Shown here in pieces: positions 1-10,965 of a stretch of 64,000 nt of DNA. Positions within the stretch are counted from its first letter, which is position 1. Each line of letters begins with the position of its first letter. The stretch comes from Chamaecrista fasciculata (Eukaryota; Streptophyta; Magnoliopsida; Fabales; Fabaceae). Position numbers and translations under genes: made by a program. The stretch spans positions 223,612-287,611 of the forward strand of contig QANZ01018074.1 of the NCBI GenBank assembly GCA_003254925.1. Direction: 5' to 3'. The notes below the pieces were generated by a model. That model saw only the letters and a list, made by a program, of their open reading frames with translations. It was not told the origin of the DNA and made no database searches.

Positions 1-258
1 GTCCCGTTCTTTGTTTGCTTATAACATACCTTAGATTCTTGCTTATTTGGAAGTTTATGTTTGAAGTTGATGTAACTGAAAATAATTGTAACTCTGTTTA
101 TTTCTCATAATGTTAATTGTGGTCTGCACAATTGAGTGGTTTCTATAGCTCTTTGTGGGGAAAATATCAATGGGGTTTAGCAGTATCGGTCTGTCTTCCT
201 TTTAGGCGGGGACCTTGGCTTATTTATTTTCTAGGATTTATCTATAATGTGCCCTTAG

Positions 259-403
259 GGCACATTTTAAGGTTTCTTCTAATTGATTAGTAGATTAGTT
301 AGTAAAGCATTTCATATCTTGAAATCTACAAAAAATTATTTAAAAGTAATTTTTAATATTTGAAAATTCACTTGACCAATCAAAAGAAACCTTAACATGT
401 GCC
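259..403. mobile_element. Short MITE with 20-bp inverted ends
   Basis: Positions 259-278 and 384-403 are near-perfect inverted repeats (the left arm begins GGCACATTTTAAGG, the right arm ends CCTTAACATGTGCC). The 145-bp unit has no coding capacity. I could not define a clean target duplication, so the superfamily is unassigned. Confidence 0.6.
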
Positions 404-1617
404 ACCTTTATTTTTAACATGATTGAAGTTTTTTTTTTTTTTTCATGGTCCATCCATTATTCAGACCACCTTAAATTCTGTCGTTCTTGTGGGGTAGGGT
501 AGTTTTGCTGATGATTTGACATGAAGCTGTTTGCTGCCATAGGTTATAGCTAGGTATATAATACTATATATGAGGTTATTTAATTTGTGTGCTTCTTTAC
601 TGCCATAGATGGATCTATATGATGATGTTTCTTTGTTAGGAATTGTGAAATGTGAACCACTCGAACAATATTGGAAAGCGAGAACGAAGGTCATTGGTTA
701 CTTGTGAACTTGTGATGGCTAAGGAAATAACGTGTTCCCTATAGACAGTTGTTTTTTCAGAATTTGGAGAAAGGAAAAGTAGTTAATTAATGATCAGATT
801 ATATTTGAACAAGTTTGTTGAGAAATTTTGTTGCAGCTTTTCCATATTGTAGCCAATAGCTCCAATATTCTTTTTTTTTTTTTTAAAAAAAAGAAATCCA
901 TGAATATTCGTTTCTTGAAAGCAATAAATATTGTCTTCATCAACAGCAATAGTAAATATCAGAGGTTTTGGTGGATTTTCTAATCGTTCTTTCCTCTCCA
1001 CCTTCCTCTTCATCACTCTTTTAGGACCTACAAGCAGATCATTAAATCAATATGTAAGTTTTAAGTTATGAAAAACATGGGTTTTTGGTTCCTTAGACGT
1101 CTTTGCGCCAATATTGGGAGGAAAACGATAATGTCGAGGAAGGAGGAAAGAAATTGAAAATTTTTGTTATTTTTTTGCCTAAATTTAATATTCAAATTTC
1201 TATTTATAATTTATTTTCAAATAATGGGAAAAAGTTGGAATTTAATTATATATCAAAGAAAGCATGCAAAAAAAAAAACTACATAATTTGTCGGAAGTCC
1301 AAAATTGAATTTTTCTTTTCTTCATTATATTGGCCATACTAGGTTATAGCCTTGTAGAGTAAAATTGGAGGAGAGCAGTAGTTTGGGTTGACTCACAAAC
1401 TTTAATTAAAACAAACCTCTAATTTTGGGGATCAAAGTAGGAGAAGGATATTTGTGTTTGTGATGTTAACTTGTTCAATTTCATTTCCATTTCCTGTTTT
1501 AGATTTCAATTCCAACTGTAAATTCTACTTCTTTTAATTCAGTTCTTGCTTGGTATAAAAAAAAAAAAAAAAAANCTGTATAAATAATGGGAGAGAGAAA
1601 GCAATAGATGAGATTTA

Positions 1618-1778
1618 AGAAAGTGAAAATTTATTATTTGGTCTTTTAATTTTCACACTTCTAACTATTTAGTCCTTAAATAAAAGAAATATATTATTTA
1701 GTCACCGAATAATTACAAATGTCAAATCAAACGTTACATACATATTTCTGTGCCCGTAAGGACATGGAAAACCCCTAG
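1618..1778 (+). mobile_element. Short repeat with Helitron-like 3' end (degenerate copy)
   Basis: This unit starts near a segment resembling AAATTTATTATTTGGTC and ends ACCCCTAG followed by T-rich TA repeats. It matches, in the opposite orientation, the unit at 29798-29908. That copy has a perfect 8-bp hairpin just before a CTAG end, as Helitron 3' termini do. Here the hairpin has decayed. The 5' end lacks the canonical TC, so the Helitron assignment is an inference. Confidence 0.45.
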
Positions 1779-3743
1779 TATATATATATATGCTAGGATT
1801 CATTATTATTTGTTTTATAATTTGTGGTGTTTATAAATTTGTGTTTATGTAATTGTGTATGACTAATTAATGTAAATATTATAAATGTTTAAAAATATAA
1901 TTCATTAAAATGTCACTTTCAAGTTTCAATACAACTTGTGCTCCCTACTAGCTAGGTAAAAGTAAAATATCTCTGGTTGTCAATAGATTTGAGCTATGTG
2001 GTATCTGCAAAAATGAAAGTCTGTTGGGTCTATGTTTTTACTTTGGGCTGTTTTTGGGCCTATCTTTTGTCATCCAGGCCCATACCTTTTTGCTCACAAG
2101 TCACAAGTCTCTCTCTACCGGGTCCAGAATACCATATCTTTAATATTTTTTAGACATTAATCATACAGATATTGAAGAGTAAAATTCCATCTTCTCCAAA
2201 AAGTAATCTCAGTATCAGTTATCTCGGGTAAACAATCAAACATTTTGATCTTCATAGTTCCTGCAAAGGTACTAAATTGATACTAATCATGTCTTATTGA
2301 GCAAATATTTTACAAGTATCAACGAGAGTTAGATTTAATAAAAGAAGTTAATCTCTCACAATGTAAAAAATTCACATTTAAATCTTCGTTTAAAGATATG
2401 TTCACATTTAGTGTATAACAACAAAGAAATCTTTGTTTGTGTTTGAGTGGAAGAAATTAAAAAGTAATTAACATATCAAAATTTTACCCTTAAATTACTT
2501 CATCCAAACACTAAAAGAATCCATCGATACTAAGATAAATTTTGACTGACAAAAATGAGATTGTAGTCAACTCAACAAATTAAAATCTTATTTCATGCAA
2601 GATGGTGTGAAAGGGTACAAGCAGTTTTGTAAGTAGATTTCAATTGCAAAACTTGAGGCTAATAAGGTATGGCCACGTCAAAACAATGACATAATCATAA
2701 GGTTGCATCATCACTTGATGTAATATATATGTATATAGCTTTTCCTTCACTTGTAAGCTGTTTTATCTTAATCCCCAAAAGAAAAAAAAAAGAAAAGAAA
2801 AGAAATTAGAATCATAAAAAAGAGACGAGACGACCTCACATGCTCAATTCACATTGGTAGAGATGGAATGTAGAAGATTTGGTTGAGCAATCATACATTA
2901 GAGAGCACATGATAATATATACTTTCTTCTTTCTGCTTCACATAAAAGTTACAATGGTTGCAATTTTGTTGAGAGCATAAGTTCCATGAGAATTCATTTC
3001 ACACCATTTCATAACCACTTTCTTTATTGCCAAAACATTCCTTTCACTGAAAACTTAGACATAGTTTCCAAACTAGCTAAACATTTTGTTTGCAGATCTT
3101 GAATATACATATATACACACATTTTATTTTATTTATCAAATCCTTAACTAAATATTAATGTTCATTTCATATATTATCAAATAATTCAATGCTAGCAAGA
3201 AAGAAGAATGTTGAAATTCCTATTATAGTATATCTGAAACCCTCAAATCAATATATTGCCTTCAAGAGGTACAAGCCAAAATAAAAGATTTTTTTTTTAG
3301 AATTAAAGTTGGAATAAGTAAAAGTAAGCATCTGATTTTTTGTGGTTCTCTCCCTCTCTCTTTTCTTAAGCCCACTTGCTTGTACTTTATCCACATGTAT
3401 AGGACCACAGTGATCTGTGCTCATTGTTATTAATTTTTAGCTAATAAACCTTAGTACTCTGTGATTTTTTTTTTTGTTGAACTCTAGTACTAGGTGATTT
3501 AAAAATTGGTATTAAAGTCATTTACAATTTAAATCATTTTTGCTTTAAAACCTTATGGTATTGTTCTATAATTGTTTTTTTTCAAATAATAAGATATCAT
3601 CAACACACATACATACTATTTTAAGGTTTTTTTTTATTTTTATAATACAAAAAAAATAAAAAAGGAGCCACATCACCCAAAAAAAAAATAATGCTCAAGA
3701 TGGGTGCCACGTTGGATCTGTCCCAGAGTCAATTTTTTGTCAA

Positions 3744-3773
3744 TTCAAATCGCAGCATGTGCTGCGATTTGAA
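3744..3773. repeat. Perfect 14-bp palindrome arms, subterminal
   Basis: Arms 3744-3757 and 3760-3773 are exactly complementary with a 2-bp spacer; the core is TCGCAGCA-TG-TGCTGCGA. The palindrome lies just inside the left end of the Mutator-like element. A second hairpin sits at the other end (5191-5220), so the pair could be transposase or host-factor sites, which is an inference. Confidence 0.85.
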
Positions 3774-3783
3774 CTGAATTTTT

Positions 3784-3882
3784 GGGGCTGCATTTTTAGT
3801 GTTTTGGGGGGTTTTGGGGTTTAGTATGTTTAGGATTTTGGTATTAGGGATTAGGGTTTATTATGGGGGGTTAGGGTTTAGG
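3784..3882 (+). repeat. G-rich, telomere-like stretch
   Basis: The + strand has runs of G3 to G6 interspersed with TTTAGGG/TTAGGG-like units, including TTAGGGTTTA twice. It lies inside the left part of the Mutator-like element. It could form G-quadruplexes on the + strand. It is degenerate and too short to be a true interstitial telomere array. Confidence 0.6.
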
Positions 3883-3977
3883 TTGTGTAAATAATTTAAT
3901 TTTTGAAAAAGTAATTTAATTATACAACTGAAAAATTAATTATATCAAGTAACAAAAAATTATACAAGTCATCCGCC

Positions 3978-4590
3978 TCATCCTGGGGTAAATCTATGAG
4001 GGTTGAGCGTGCCTCGGTCACGTAGATAGGGCCGTGAGAAAAATGTTTGTGGTGGATGCATGTCGGCCTGTGAAAATGTTTGTGAATCAGGAGGAGGCAT
4101 GTCATGCTGTGAAAGATATACAGGAGGCATGTCGTGCTGCACTGTATAGTCAGGATCCGTCAACAAGTCCAGGAAAGATAGCTGCGGAAGGCGGGACGAC
4201 GACTCCGCGATGTCTAACGAGGCCGGACGTGCTGAAGAACCACCACTATAGTATGTCGAACCAGAAAAACCGCCGAATGAACCAAAATTCTCTTGCTGCT
4301 GAGGAAGAGATACACCAAGTGACAAGTCCAGGTAACCAAAATTCTTCTGCGGAAGAGATACCCCAAGTGACAAGTTTGGGTAACCAAAATTCTGCGAATG
4401 GCGAGAAGACGACTCCGGGACGTCTAACGTGGCCGAAGTACCACCGTAGTAGAACGAGGACAAAGTCCCACCACCACTAAAGTATGCCGACAAACCACAC
4501 ATATCGGGGGGTGCATGCCTAGGCGATTGCGCGTCTCCTGGTAAGTCGGGGACGACACATGGTATGTTTGTGTCTGTGGCTCCTCGAAAT
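3978..4590 (-). pseudogene. Transposon-borne coding remnant, Pro/Gly/Ser-rich
   Basis: An open minus-strand frame runs from about 4590 down to 3978 without an ATG near its upstream end, so it is the tail of a longer protein. The product is low complexity (FSGG, YYSGG, HDMPP repeats) and contains an internal duplication: the segment LSLGVSLPQ occurs twice, and two longer blocks starting GGTSATLDVPESSS and GGSSARPASLDIAESSS are related. It lies wholly within the Mutator-like element bounded by 9-bp direct repeats. It resembles the low-complexity C-terminal tails of plant-mobile-domain proteins carried by MULEs. That family link is from general knowledge and no catalytic domain is visible here. 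Confidence 0.5.
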
Positions 4591-4671
4591 TAATTAATAT
4601 TTAAACCAACTAAATTAAATCAACTTTGTCTTACTAAATTGTCTCAAAATTTAAAATCATTTTCTAAATTT

Positions 4672-4890
4672 ATCTAACAAAATATCAACAAAAACTACTA
4701 ACATCATCTAACAAAATATCAACAAAAATTACTAACATCTTCTAACATAATATTAACAAAAATTACTAACATCATCTAACAAAATATCAACAAAAATTAC
4801 TAACATAAAAATTTATGAAATAAACATACAACTTCCAAAAATAAATTAATAACATCATCTAACAAAATATCAACAAAAATTACTAACATG
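4672..4890. repeat. 34-35 bp tandem repeat inside the Mutator-like element
   Basis: Four adjacent copies start at 4672, 4707, 4741 and 4775, and a fifth follows a gap at 4858. The unit contains TCTAACAAAATATCAAC and ends ACTAACATCA. Copies differ by only a few bases. Confidence 0.8.
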
Positions 4891-5190
4891 AGATACTTAC
4901 CTTTTTAGTCCTTTTTTAAATTCTTCTTTTTTGGTCTTCTTCTCCTCCTTTTTTAACTAACAAAAAAAATATAACAACAATTATTTTAAATTAATAACAT
5001 CATAAATTTATTAAAACAAGCAAAAAAAATTAATTTCAATTAAAGTAAAATTAAAAAAAATATTTACATCTTTTTCCTTCACTTGTCTACTTCTTCTCTT
5101 CTTTGGGGCTAAATCACTTTCACTCTCAAACTCTCTCTCACTTTCACTCTCAAACTCTCCCTCAAACTCACCCAAAGTCAGTTTGGCGCA

Positions 5191-5220
5191 GGTCAAACTG
5201 CGTAAAATCGCAGTTTGACC
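5191..5220. repeat. 12-bp inverted repeat, subterminal hairpin
   Basis: Arms 5191-5202 and 5209-5220 are perfectly complementary (GGTCAAACTGCG) with a 6-bp loop. A related half-site, GGCGCAGGTCAAACTGCG, overlaps it. This is the right-end counterpart of the palindrome at 3744-3773. Confidence 0.8.
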
Positions 5221-5362
5221 TACGTTTAAAGGCTTTTTTAAAAATAAAAAATAAAAAATAACAGGTGCCACGTGACACCCATATGAAGAATTATTTTTTT
5301 TTTGAATGATGTTGCTCCTTTTTTATTTTTTTTTGTATTATAAAAAAAAAACCACTATTTTA

Positions 5363-6178
5363 ATGAATACGAAATTAGGAGTTCATATTAAAATTAGGGA
5401 TAAATTTTAGAAAGCATTTGAGATATGTCTATGAAATCTGGAATATCCAATCAAGCAACAATTGAATTATAGTCTTCAATAAGAATTTTGAACAATAATT
5501 AAAACTTTTTTTTCTACTATATCAGATCGACTATATAGATCTATTGATGTCGATATGTTATATTTTTATTAATTAAGAATTTTGAAAAAATTAAAATGAA
5601 AAATTCCAAGCAAAATTTAACATAATGAAATTGTATGTTAATTACAAATGTGGGAATAATTCCAATAATGAAGAACCCAAAATCCAGCTTTTGAACCATA
5701 AAATATAAAGTAGGTTAAACAATTTATTAAGTACCAAATTATAGCTCATCCTTAATTTTATCCATTTTTTTTGTTCTCGGATTTTATTTGAGGAAATGCC
5801 CTTTCTTTTGAAAATCCAAATGAGGCATTCAATAAAGGGAAATTATTTCCATAGGATTGGAAAGGAAAGCATTATCTAAATGAATACTTGTGCATCCAGC
5901 AAGGAATAAAAGAAAGCAAAAGAAAAGAGGATAAAAAAAAGAAGGGAAAACTTATTTCCCGGGTTTATCCTAAAACTACAATTAATCATTAGATATTAAA
6001 AATATATTTTTTTAGTCCTTATTCTTTTTATAAATATTGACTATTTAATCCCTTAAAATTTCATCTGTGTGGACTCAATAATTCATATTTATATAAAAAA
6101 AATCCAGGATTTAGAACTATTTTTCAAATTCAAATTAAATTGTAATTTTATAACAAATTTAATAAACAAAAAGTAAGT
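5363..6178. other. Intergenic AT-rich DNA
   Basis: No gene is visible. This is AT-rich sequence with oligo-A and oligo-T tracts; the part from about 5960 resembles the 'phrase' common to the foldback repeats nearby (…TTTAGTCC…TTTAATCC…). Confidence 0.5.
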
Positions 6179-6520
6179 TTAGGGGTTGATTGGGAGGATG
6201 GTTTGAGAGTGGTGTGGTGTAAGGTGGGGTGGTTTGGGATGGTTTGAAACTTAAACTTTTTATTTCCTAACCTTATCATACTTTCAAATTTTAAAGATTT
6301 ACATATAGTATCTCTCTTTATAAGGCTATTATTGAAAACTTCAAATTTTAACTCACTCCACCCTATTAATAATAGTAGAATATTTAATTGGTGAGGAATG
6401 ATTTACTATTATTTTTTTTATATTGAACTCTCAATCAATGGGATAATTATTCGTCTAACCCACACCATCCAATCCCTTATCTTCCCACCCCATTAATGAC
6501 TACCCACCCTACTCTTTTAA
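6179..6520. mobile_element. Candidate MITE with imperfect inverted ends
   Basis: The left end reads TAGGGGTTGATTGGGAGGATGG and the right part contains ACCATCCAATCCC and CTTCCCACCCCA, giving imperfect inverted ends about 340 bp apart. The interior is AT-rich and non-coding. No clean target duplication was found. Confidence 0.4.
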
Positions 6521-6532
6521 GCAGTGACGGAG

Positions 6533-6690
6533 CCAGAAATGTTAACAAGGGGGGGCCAGAGATTTTTTTTTAACACTAAAGGGGGGCCGTTGGGATTATA
6601 ATGCATACAATTAAATTATATTAAGACTAATTTGTAGTAACTATTAAAATTTTGGGGGGGCCGTGGCCCCCACCAGCCCCCCTATCNCCA
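6533..6690. mobile_element. 'GTGACGGAGCCAG' family repeat fragment
   Basis: It begins CAGTGACGGAGCCAG, followed by a run of Gs, and ends with GGGGGGGCCGTGGCCCCCACC. Sequences starting GTGGCGGAGCCAG are a widespread short repeat in dicot genomes. The right end is damaged, and an ambiguous base sits at 6687 in the C-rich part. Confidence 0.6.
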
Positions 6691-6700
6691 ATCAATGAAA

Positions 6701-7396
6701 AAATAGAAAACCTACCATTTAGTCTCTTAATTTTTACTATGTAACTTTTTCATCTTTGAAAAATGGAAATAGATGACTCGATCCTTAATTTTTCACAACC
6801 TTCAACTATTTAATCCTTCAAACATTATTCGTTAGACAACAAGATGACATAATAGATGACATAATGTTAATTGTTGACGTGATTCTATTAAATCTCACCA
6901 TAAGACCCTAATTAGACAAAAAACCAAACCTAAATATAAACTGAAGTACCACTTTTTCCATTACTTTTCGACCGACAAGAATAATAAGATTGGGATTCTT
7001 TGTGGTCGTTCTTTCCATATTTGCAACTCATATTTAGAGGAAGAAGAGAAGGCAAAAGATGAACCTTAATTGTGACAAGTTCTTGAACCCCAGCTGCTGA
7101 AATTGCAAAAATTAGGGGAAATGACAAAGATTGAGATTAAGACTTATTGTGACAATTCTTTTCACATTTTACACATCTGACATTAATATATATATATATA
7201 TATATATATTGCATTCAGTGGTGTCACTTATTAATTTAACAATCATATCACTAGTTTAAGTAACGTAGAAAGACTTTAGGGATTGAATAATTTACATTTA
7301 TAATTACTCAGGGACTAAAAAGTGTATTTTTATTATTTAGGGACCAAATTATTAGAAATGTGAAAATTGAGAGACCAAATAGTAATTTTTCTCTTA
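6701..7396. mobile_element. Foldback-type repeat, about 0.7 kb
   Basis: The left end (…CATTTAGTCTCTTAATTTT) and right end (…AAAATTGAGAGACCAAATAG) are imperfect inverted repeats of more than 100 bp, and both arms repeat the 'ACTATTTAGTCC' phrase. The arm sequence matches the outer end of the Helitron-like repeats at 1618-1778 and 29798-29908. It has no coding capacity and includes a TA microsatellite near 7187-7209. Confidence 0.55.
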
Positions 7397-7603
7397 AAAA
7401 AAAAGGAAGAAGAAGGTGTAAGATCTTCCCTTCAGAAACAGGAACAGCAAGGTCATTAATTTCATTACATGTATTTTATTTCATACCAATACTGCAATAC
7501 ATCTACATCATCAGATACTACTGTTTCTTGCATACATAAATGATAAGAGGATGATGCATATATCAAATATATAATATGGCCTCCCATGTCCATGTTGTGT
7601 CTT

Positions 7604-8053
7604 CTACAAACCACATCCTAGCTGATTACGAATCTTTTTGATGTAATCAGTAGCCAACCCATCAACACACTCTTCTTTCTTCACTAACTTGTTATCATTT
7701 TGAAGTACCACATGATGATGACGATGATGAGATATTGTTGAAGTTGCTACTAATTCTTCGTCTCCTCCTCCTGCAGGCTTGATTAAATATGTCACCTTTG
7801 TTCTGTTTTGTGGCTCTTGAGCCCTTTTGCTTCCTCTGAAATCACCCACCATTAATGGTTCCTTCTGATCAAAATCCATGTTTTTTTCTTCTGAATTAAT
7901 CATCACCTCCTTTGATGACCCTCTTCCTGTGCTTCCTAGACTCTTCTGTGCAATGGAGAAAGATGACATTCTGATTATGTTTGACACAAGTCTCATTGAT
8001 TTCTCACACAGGGAAGAGGAGACTTCACTCTTGGACTTGCCTCTGCTATCCAT
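7604..8053 (-). CDS. Small intronless protein of unknown function (149 aa)
   Basis: A single-exon minus-strand gene encodes 149 aa. The start at 8053 is chosen because the longer reading frame (to 8161) would need to begin almost at the TATA box at 8168-8175; the ATG at 8053 leaves a 5' leader of roughly 85 nt. The product is basic and soluble, with Ser/Lys-rich N-terminal residues (MDSRGKSKSEV), a conserved-looking hydrophobic patch (LVSNIIRMSSFSIAQKS), a His-rich run (SHHRHHHVV) and a C-terminal helix (DYIKKIRNQLG). That C-terminus is reminiscent of short plant DUF761-type proteins, but the match is by eye and weak. No signal peptide or membrane segment is seen. A MITE lies about 70 bp upstream of the TATA box. 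I do not assign a function. Confidence 0.7.
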   Translation of the reverse strand: MDSRGKSKSEVSSSLCEKSMRLVSNIIRMSSFSIAQKSLGSTGRGSSKEVMINSEEKNMDFDQKEPLMVGDFRGSKRAQEPQNRTKVTYLIKPAGGGDEELVATSTISHHRHHHVVLQNDNKLVKKEECVDGLATDYIKKIRNQLGCGL

Positions 8054-8167
8054 GGCTATTGATTTTACTATCTTGTGCTTTTCTAATAGCTCAAGAGGAT
8101 GGATATATATATATTTATGTGTGTGTGTATATGAAGATGTTTGTAACAGATAAGGCAGCATGGAGTG

Positions 8168-8175
8168 TATTTATA
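8168..8175 (-). promoter_or_regulatory. TATA box of the 7.6-kb gene
   Basis: TATAAATA on the minus strand lies 115 bp upstream of the ATG at 8053, the expected spacing for a short leader. The leader contains TA and CA microsatellite tracts (8103-8132). Confidence 0.65.
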
Positions 8176-8246
8176 GGCAATAAGTAGAAGTAGTGTGGAA
8201 TACTGTTGGATGGGCTAATTTGTTTTTTTTTTTGGACAAAACAAAG

Positions 8247-8513
8247 TTGGCAAAAATGCTCTTGGTACCTCTAAAGTATGAAGTCCATACCAGTTATACC
8301 TCCAGAGTCTTTTAGGTTGATTGTACCTCCAAGCTTTTTTTTTTTTTGTCAATTATACCTCTAATTTTGAGTTACAATTGATTCAAATATGAAACATTAG
8401 CGATACAATTGACTTAAATGTGAAACTTAGGGATACAATTGATCCAAAAAAAAATTTTTTAGGTACAACTGAAACCGACCCCATACTTAAAGGTACAAGA
8501 GTACTTTTGCCAA
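8247..8513. mobile_element. MITE with long inverted ends in a gene promoter
   Basis: The ends are TTGGCAAAAATGCTCTTGGTACC on the left and the inverse of TTGGCAAAAGTACTCTTGTACC on the right. The unit is about 267 bp and sits in A-rich flanks that hide any target duplication. It lies about 70 bp upstream of the TATA box at 8168. Confidence 0.7.
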
Positions 8514-8526
8514 AAAAAAAAAAGTT

Positions 8527-10965
8527 AGGTCACTAAAATTCCAAAAACTTACCAAGGTCATGTAATATCTCCAGACTCAATAAACAATTATAAAAATATT
8601 TACTTATTGCCTACTAATAAGATTTTCATATTATTAGAAAGATTTAAACTCATTACTCATCAGAGCTAACTCCTTTTTATCAACTAATTAAATTTTATTG
8701 GTTATGGGCCAATCTATTTGTTGCCTTGATTTGTATTTTGTGGTTTCGTGTAAACTCTAACTAAAGATATACCATTTTTTGCTTTAGTGGGTGGAGGATC
8801 ACTTTGTCATTCAGTTAAATGAAGGTTCTTTGGAAGACTTGATTTAGAGTTAGACCCCACATACATATGATAGAGAATCTTAGTGCCTTACTTATCTCTT
8901 GGTGACAAGTGTGTAAACATGTGATGGGATGTGGATAGAAAGATTTTTAGATGGATGTGGTCTACGAAAGATGAGTGAATTAAGTTAGTTATGAATAGAA
9001 ATATGAATATGTTAGGTATATTGTTTTTCAATTTTGATCCATTTATGTATCTAACTAATGATTAATTAATTAATTTTCATAGATCAAAATCATCTAAAAA
9101 ATCAACTTCCCTTTGAAACTAATTATTTTAATTCTAAGAAAAAAAATTAAAATGCAAAAATATTCAATCTCATGAGACTAAGCTTGTTATTGCAACATTT
9201 ACTTCAAAATTATTCACATATAGATATACTAAAGATACTTTTATATTTTCAATCAAACTAAATATATTCGCAATTCGTATGACTACTTGACTTTATTAAA
9301 TTGAATTTATCTAAGATATTCTTGTATTGATATCCTAACATGTCATCATTCATTGAAGTGAATATAACAGAGAAGGATGTAAATCAATCTCATATAATTG
9401 CTGGAGACTGTGGAGACGTGAGAGGAGATGGAGTTTGTTATATGATATTATGCTTTGAATCAAATTATCAAACCCTTTAAGCCACATATTAGGGAGTTGT
9501 TTGGCATATGTTATGCAGATCCAAAGTGGGGAAGGAACAAGATTCTTGGACAATTCATGCTTATTTCGTATTTGTGTTTTTTCAGAGTGCTTCTTTTTTT
9601 TTTTTACTTTTAATAGATTATCATTATAATTATAATTAAATTAACCTTTGTCTCATTTTTCTGGAAGATTTAATGGATTCCCTCCATCTTTAAAGCAGGA
9701 GGAGGAGGCAAACTTCAGAGTCAATCAATTTGGATTGTATGCCCATTGATTTGATTTATCACCTTTTTCTTTCAGAGATCATTACATAAATATTTTTGAG
9801 TTGTAATATTTGACTTTATCTATCACCAGTCACCACTGAGGTTTAAACATGGAGCAAATTTCGCCAACTTTTGAAACAACTAACATTAGAATATTAATTT
9901 GGATTATGCTTGGCAATTCCAATTCAAAATCATGAAACTAACCCACCATATTTTAACCCAATCATTTAATTGTTCGGGTGGGAAGTGGAATGACCCAGAC
10001 AATCACGCGCCAATTTGGCAATCGCTGTATAAACCTGGATTCATTCATATTTATACATTTTTCTTTAATGAAAAACATGAACCATGAAGGTACATATAAC
10101 TAACCAAATCAAGTAAATAGTTAAGTTTTATAGTGACACGAAGCTAACATATTTTGACCAAAAATAAAAAGAGGAGGCTAACATTACTCGAAGAAAATAA
10201 AACAAATAAATAATCCACGAGAACTATTATTTGCTGATTCCCTACTCCCCAGGTTTCAAACAACTGTTGTACGGCATCAGAAGCAACTAAATAAGTCTAA
10301 GATAATGCCTTTTTTTTTGGGATCAGAGATAATGCTTCACTTAGCTGAAGGGTAATAATATACAAATTGCCCCCTAAATAAGTGAATAACCATGAGAAAA
10401 AAACTAGGTCTAGCTTAGCTCACATCAAGAAAACTTCACATAGAGAGCAGGACAAAGGGGGGGAAAAAGAAAAGCTTTCATTCTTTGATTTGATTCAACA
10501 TGTAACCAAATGAGCCACACAGGCTCGTCCATTGAACTGTCAGAGATTCCAAAAATATGAAAAAAGAAAAAGAAAAAGAATTTTAAATTAATAAAAAAAG
10601 ATTCCTTCCAACCTTATCATTTTCCTCTCTTTCTCTTTCTCTTTTTTGGCTTTTATGTTTTCATTAAATTACAATTCTATACCAAGTAACCTGAGCCCCC
10701 AAAAATGACAAGCAAAGACCACAAGACATCACTCACCAATCCCACATCTCATAATCATACAACACCCCACATAACTCCTTCCAGCCAACAGAAAAAACAT
10801 CTCATGCAGGGGGCTTGAACTCTCCTAAAAAATTGGAGAAGTATAATAAGATCATGGATCAAATTATAAATATAACAGATGATACACAACCAACCTCTAT
10901 AACCTAACCAGAAGACAGGGCCTAAACAAAATGGCCCCTCAATCTCATGCCTTTACCATTCTCCT
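8527..10965. other. Intergenic, no gene recognised
   Basis: No coding region is supported. The sequence is AT-rich, and open frames are short without plant-like codon use. The portion from about 10.7 to 10.97 kb is probably the 3' UTR of the MOS14 gene on the minus strand, because it is less AT-biased and directly follows its stop codon. Confidence 0.5.

Larger units (their letters stand above)
1..3614. other. Intergenic, no gene recognised
   Basis: I see no convincing coding region in this stretch. It is AT-rich with many stop codons in all frames and long A/T homopolymers. It holds a short MITE (259-403), a repeat with a Helitron-like 3' end (1618-1778), an ambiguous base at 1575 at the end of a poly-A run, and a TA microsatellite just after 1778. 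The first few hundred bases could be the flank of a gene outside the window, but nothing in them shows this. Confidence 0.6.
3624..5353. mobile_element. Mutator-like element, 1.73 kb, non-autonomous
   Basis: The element is flanked by a perfect 9-bp direct repeat, ACTATTTTA, at 3615-3623 and 5354-5362. That is the length of a Mutator target duplication. Its termini are inverted repeats of roughly 90 bp: 3624-3712 matches 5265-5353 reversed, both arms containing GGAGC(C/A)ACATCA and a GGGTG(C/T)CACG block. No transposase is seen. It carries subterminal hairpins (3744-3773 and 5191-5220), a G-rich telomere-like stretch (3784-3882), a 34-35 bp tandem repeat (4672-4890) and a coding remnant on the minus strand (3978-4590). 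Confidence 0.85.

Noticed and set aside
4034..4480. Plus-strand open frame of 148 codons in the Mutator-like element
   Set aside because: It overlaps the minus-strand frame, which has the repeated blocks and continues further upstream; the plus frame is a shadow.
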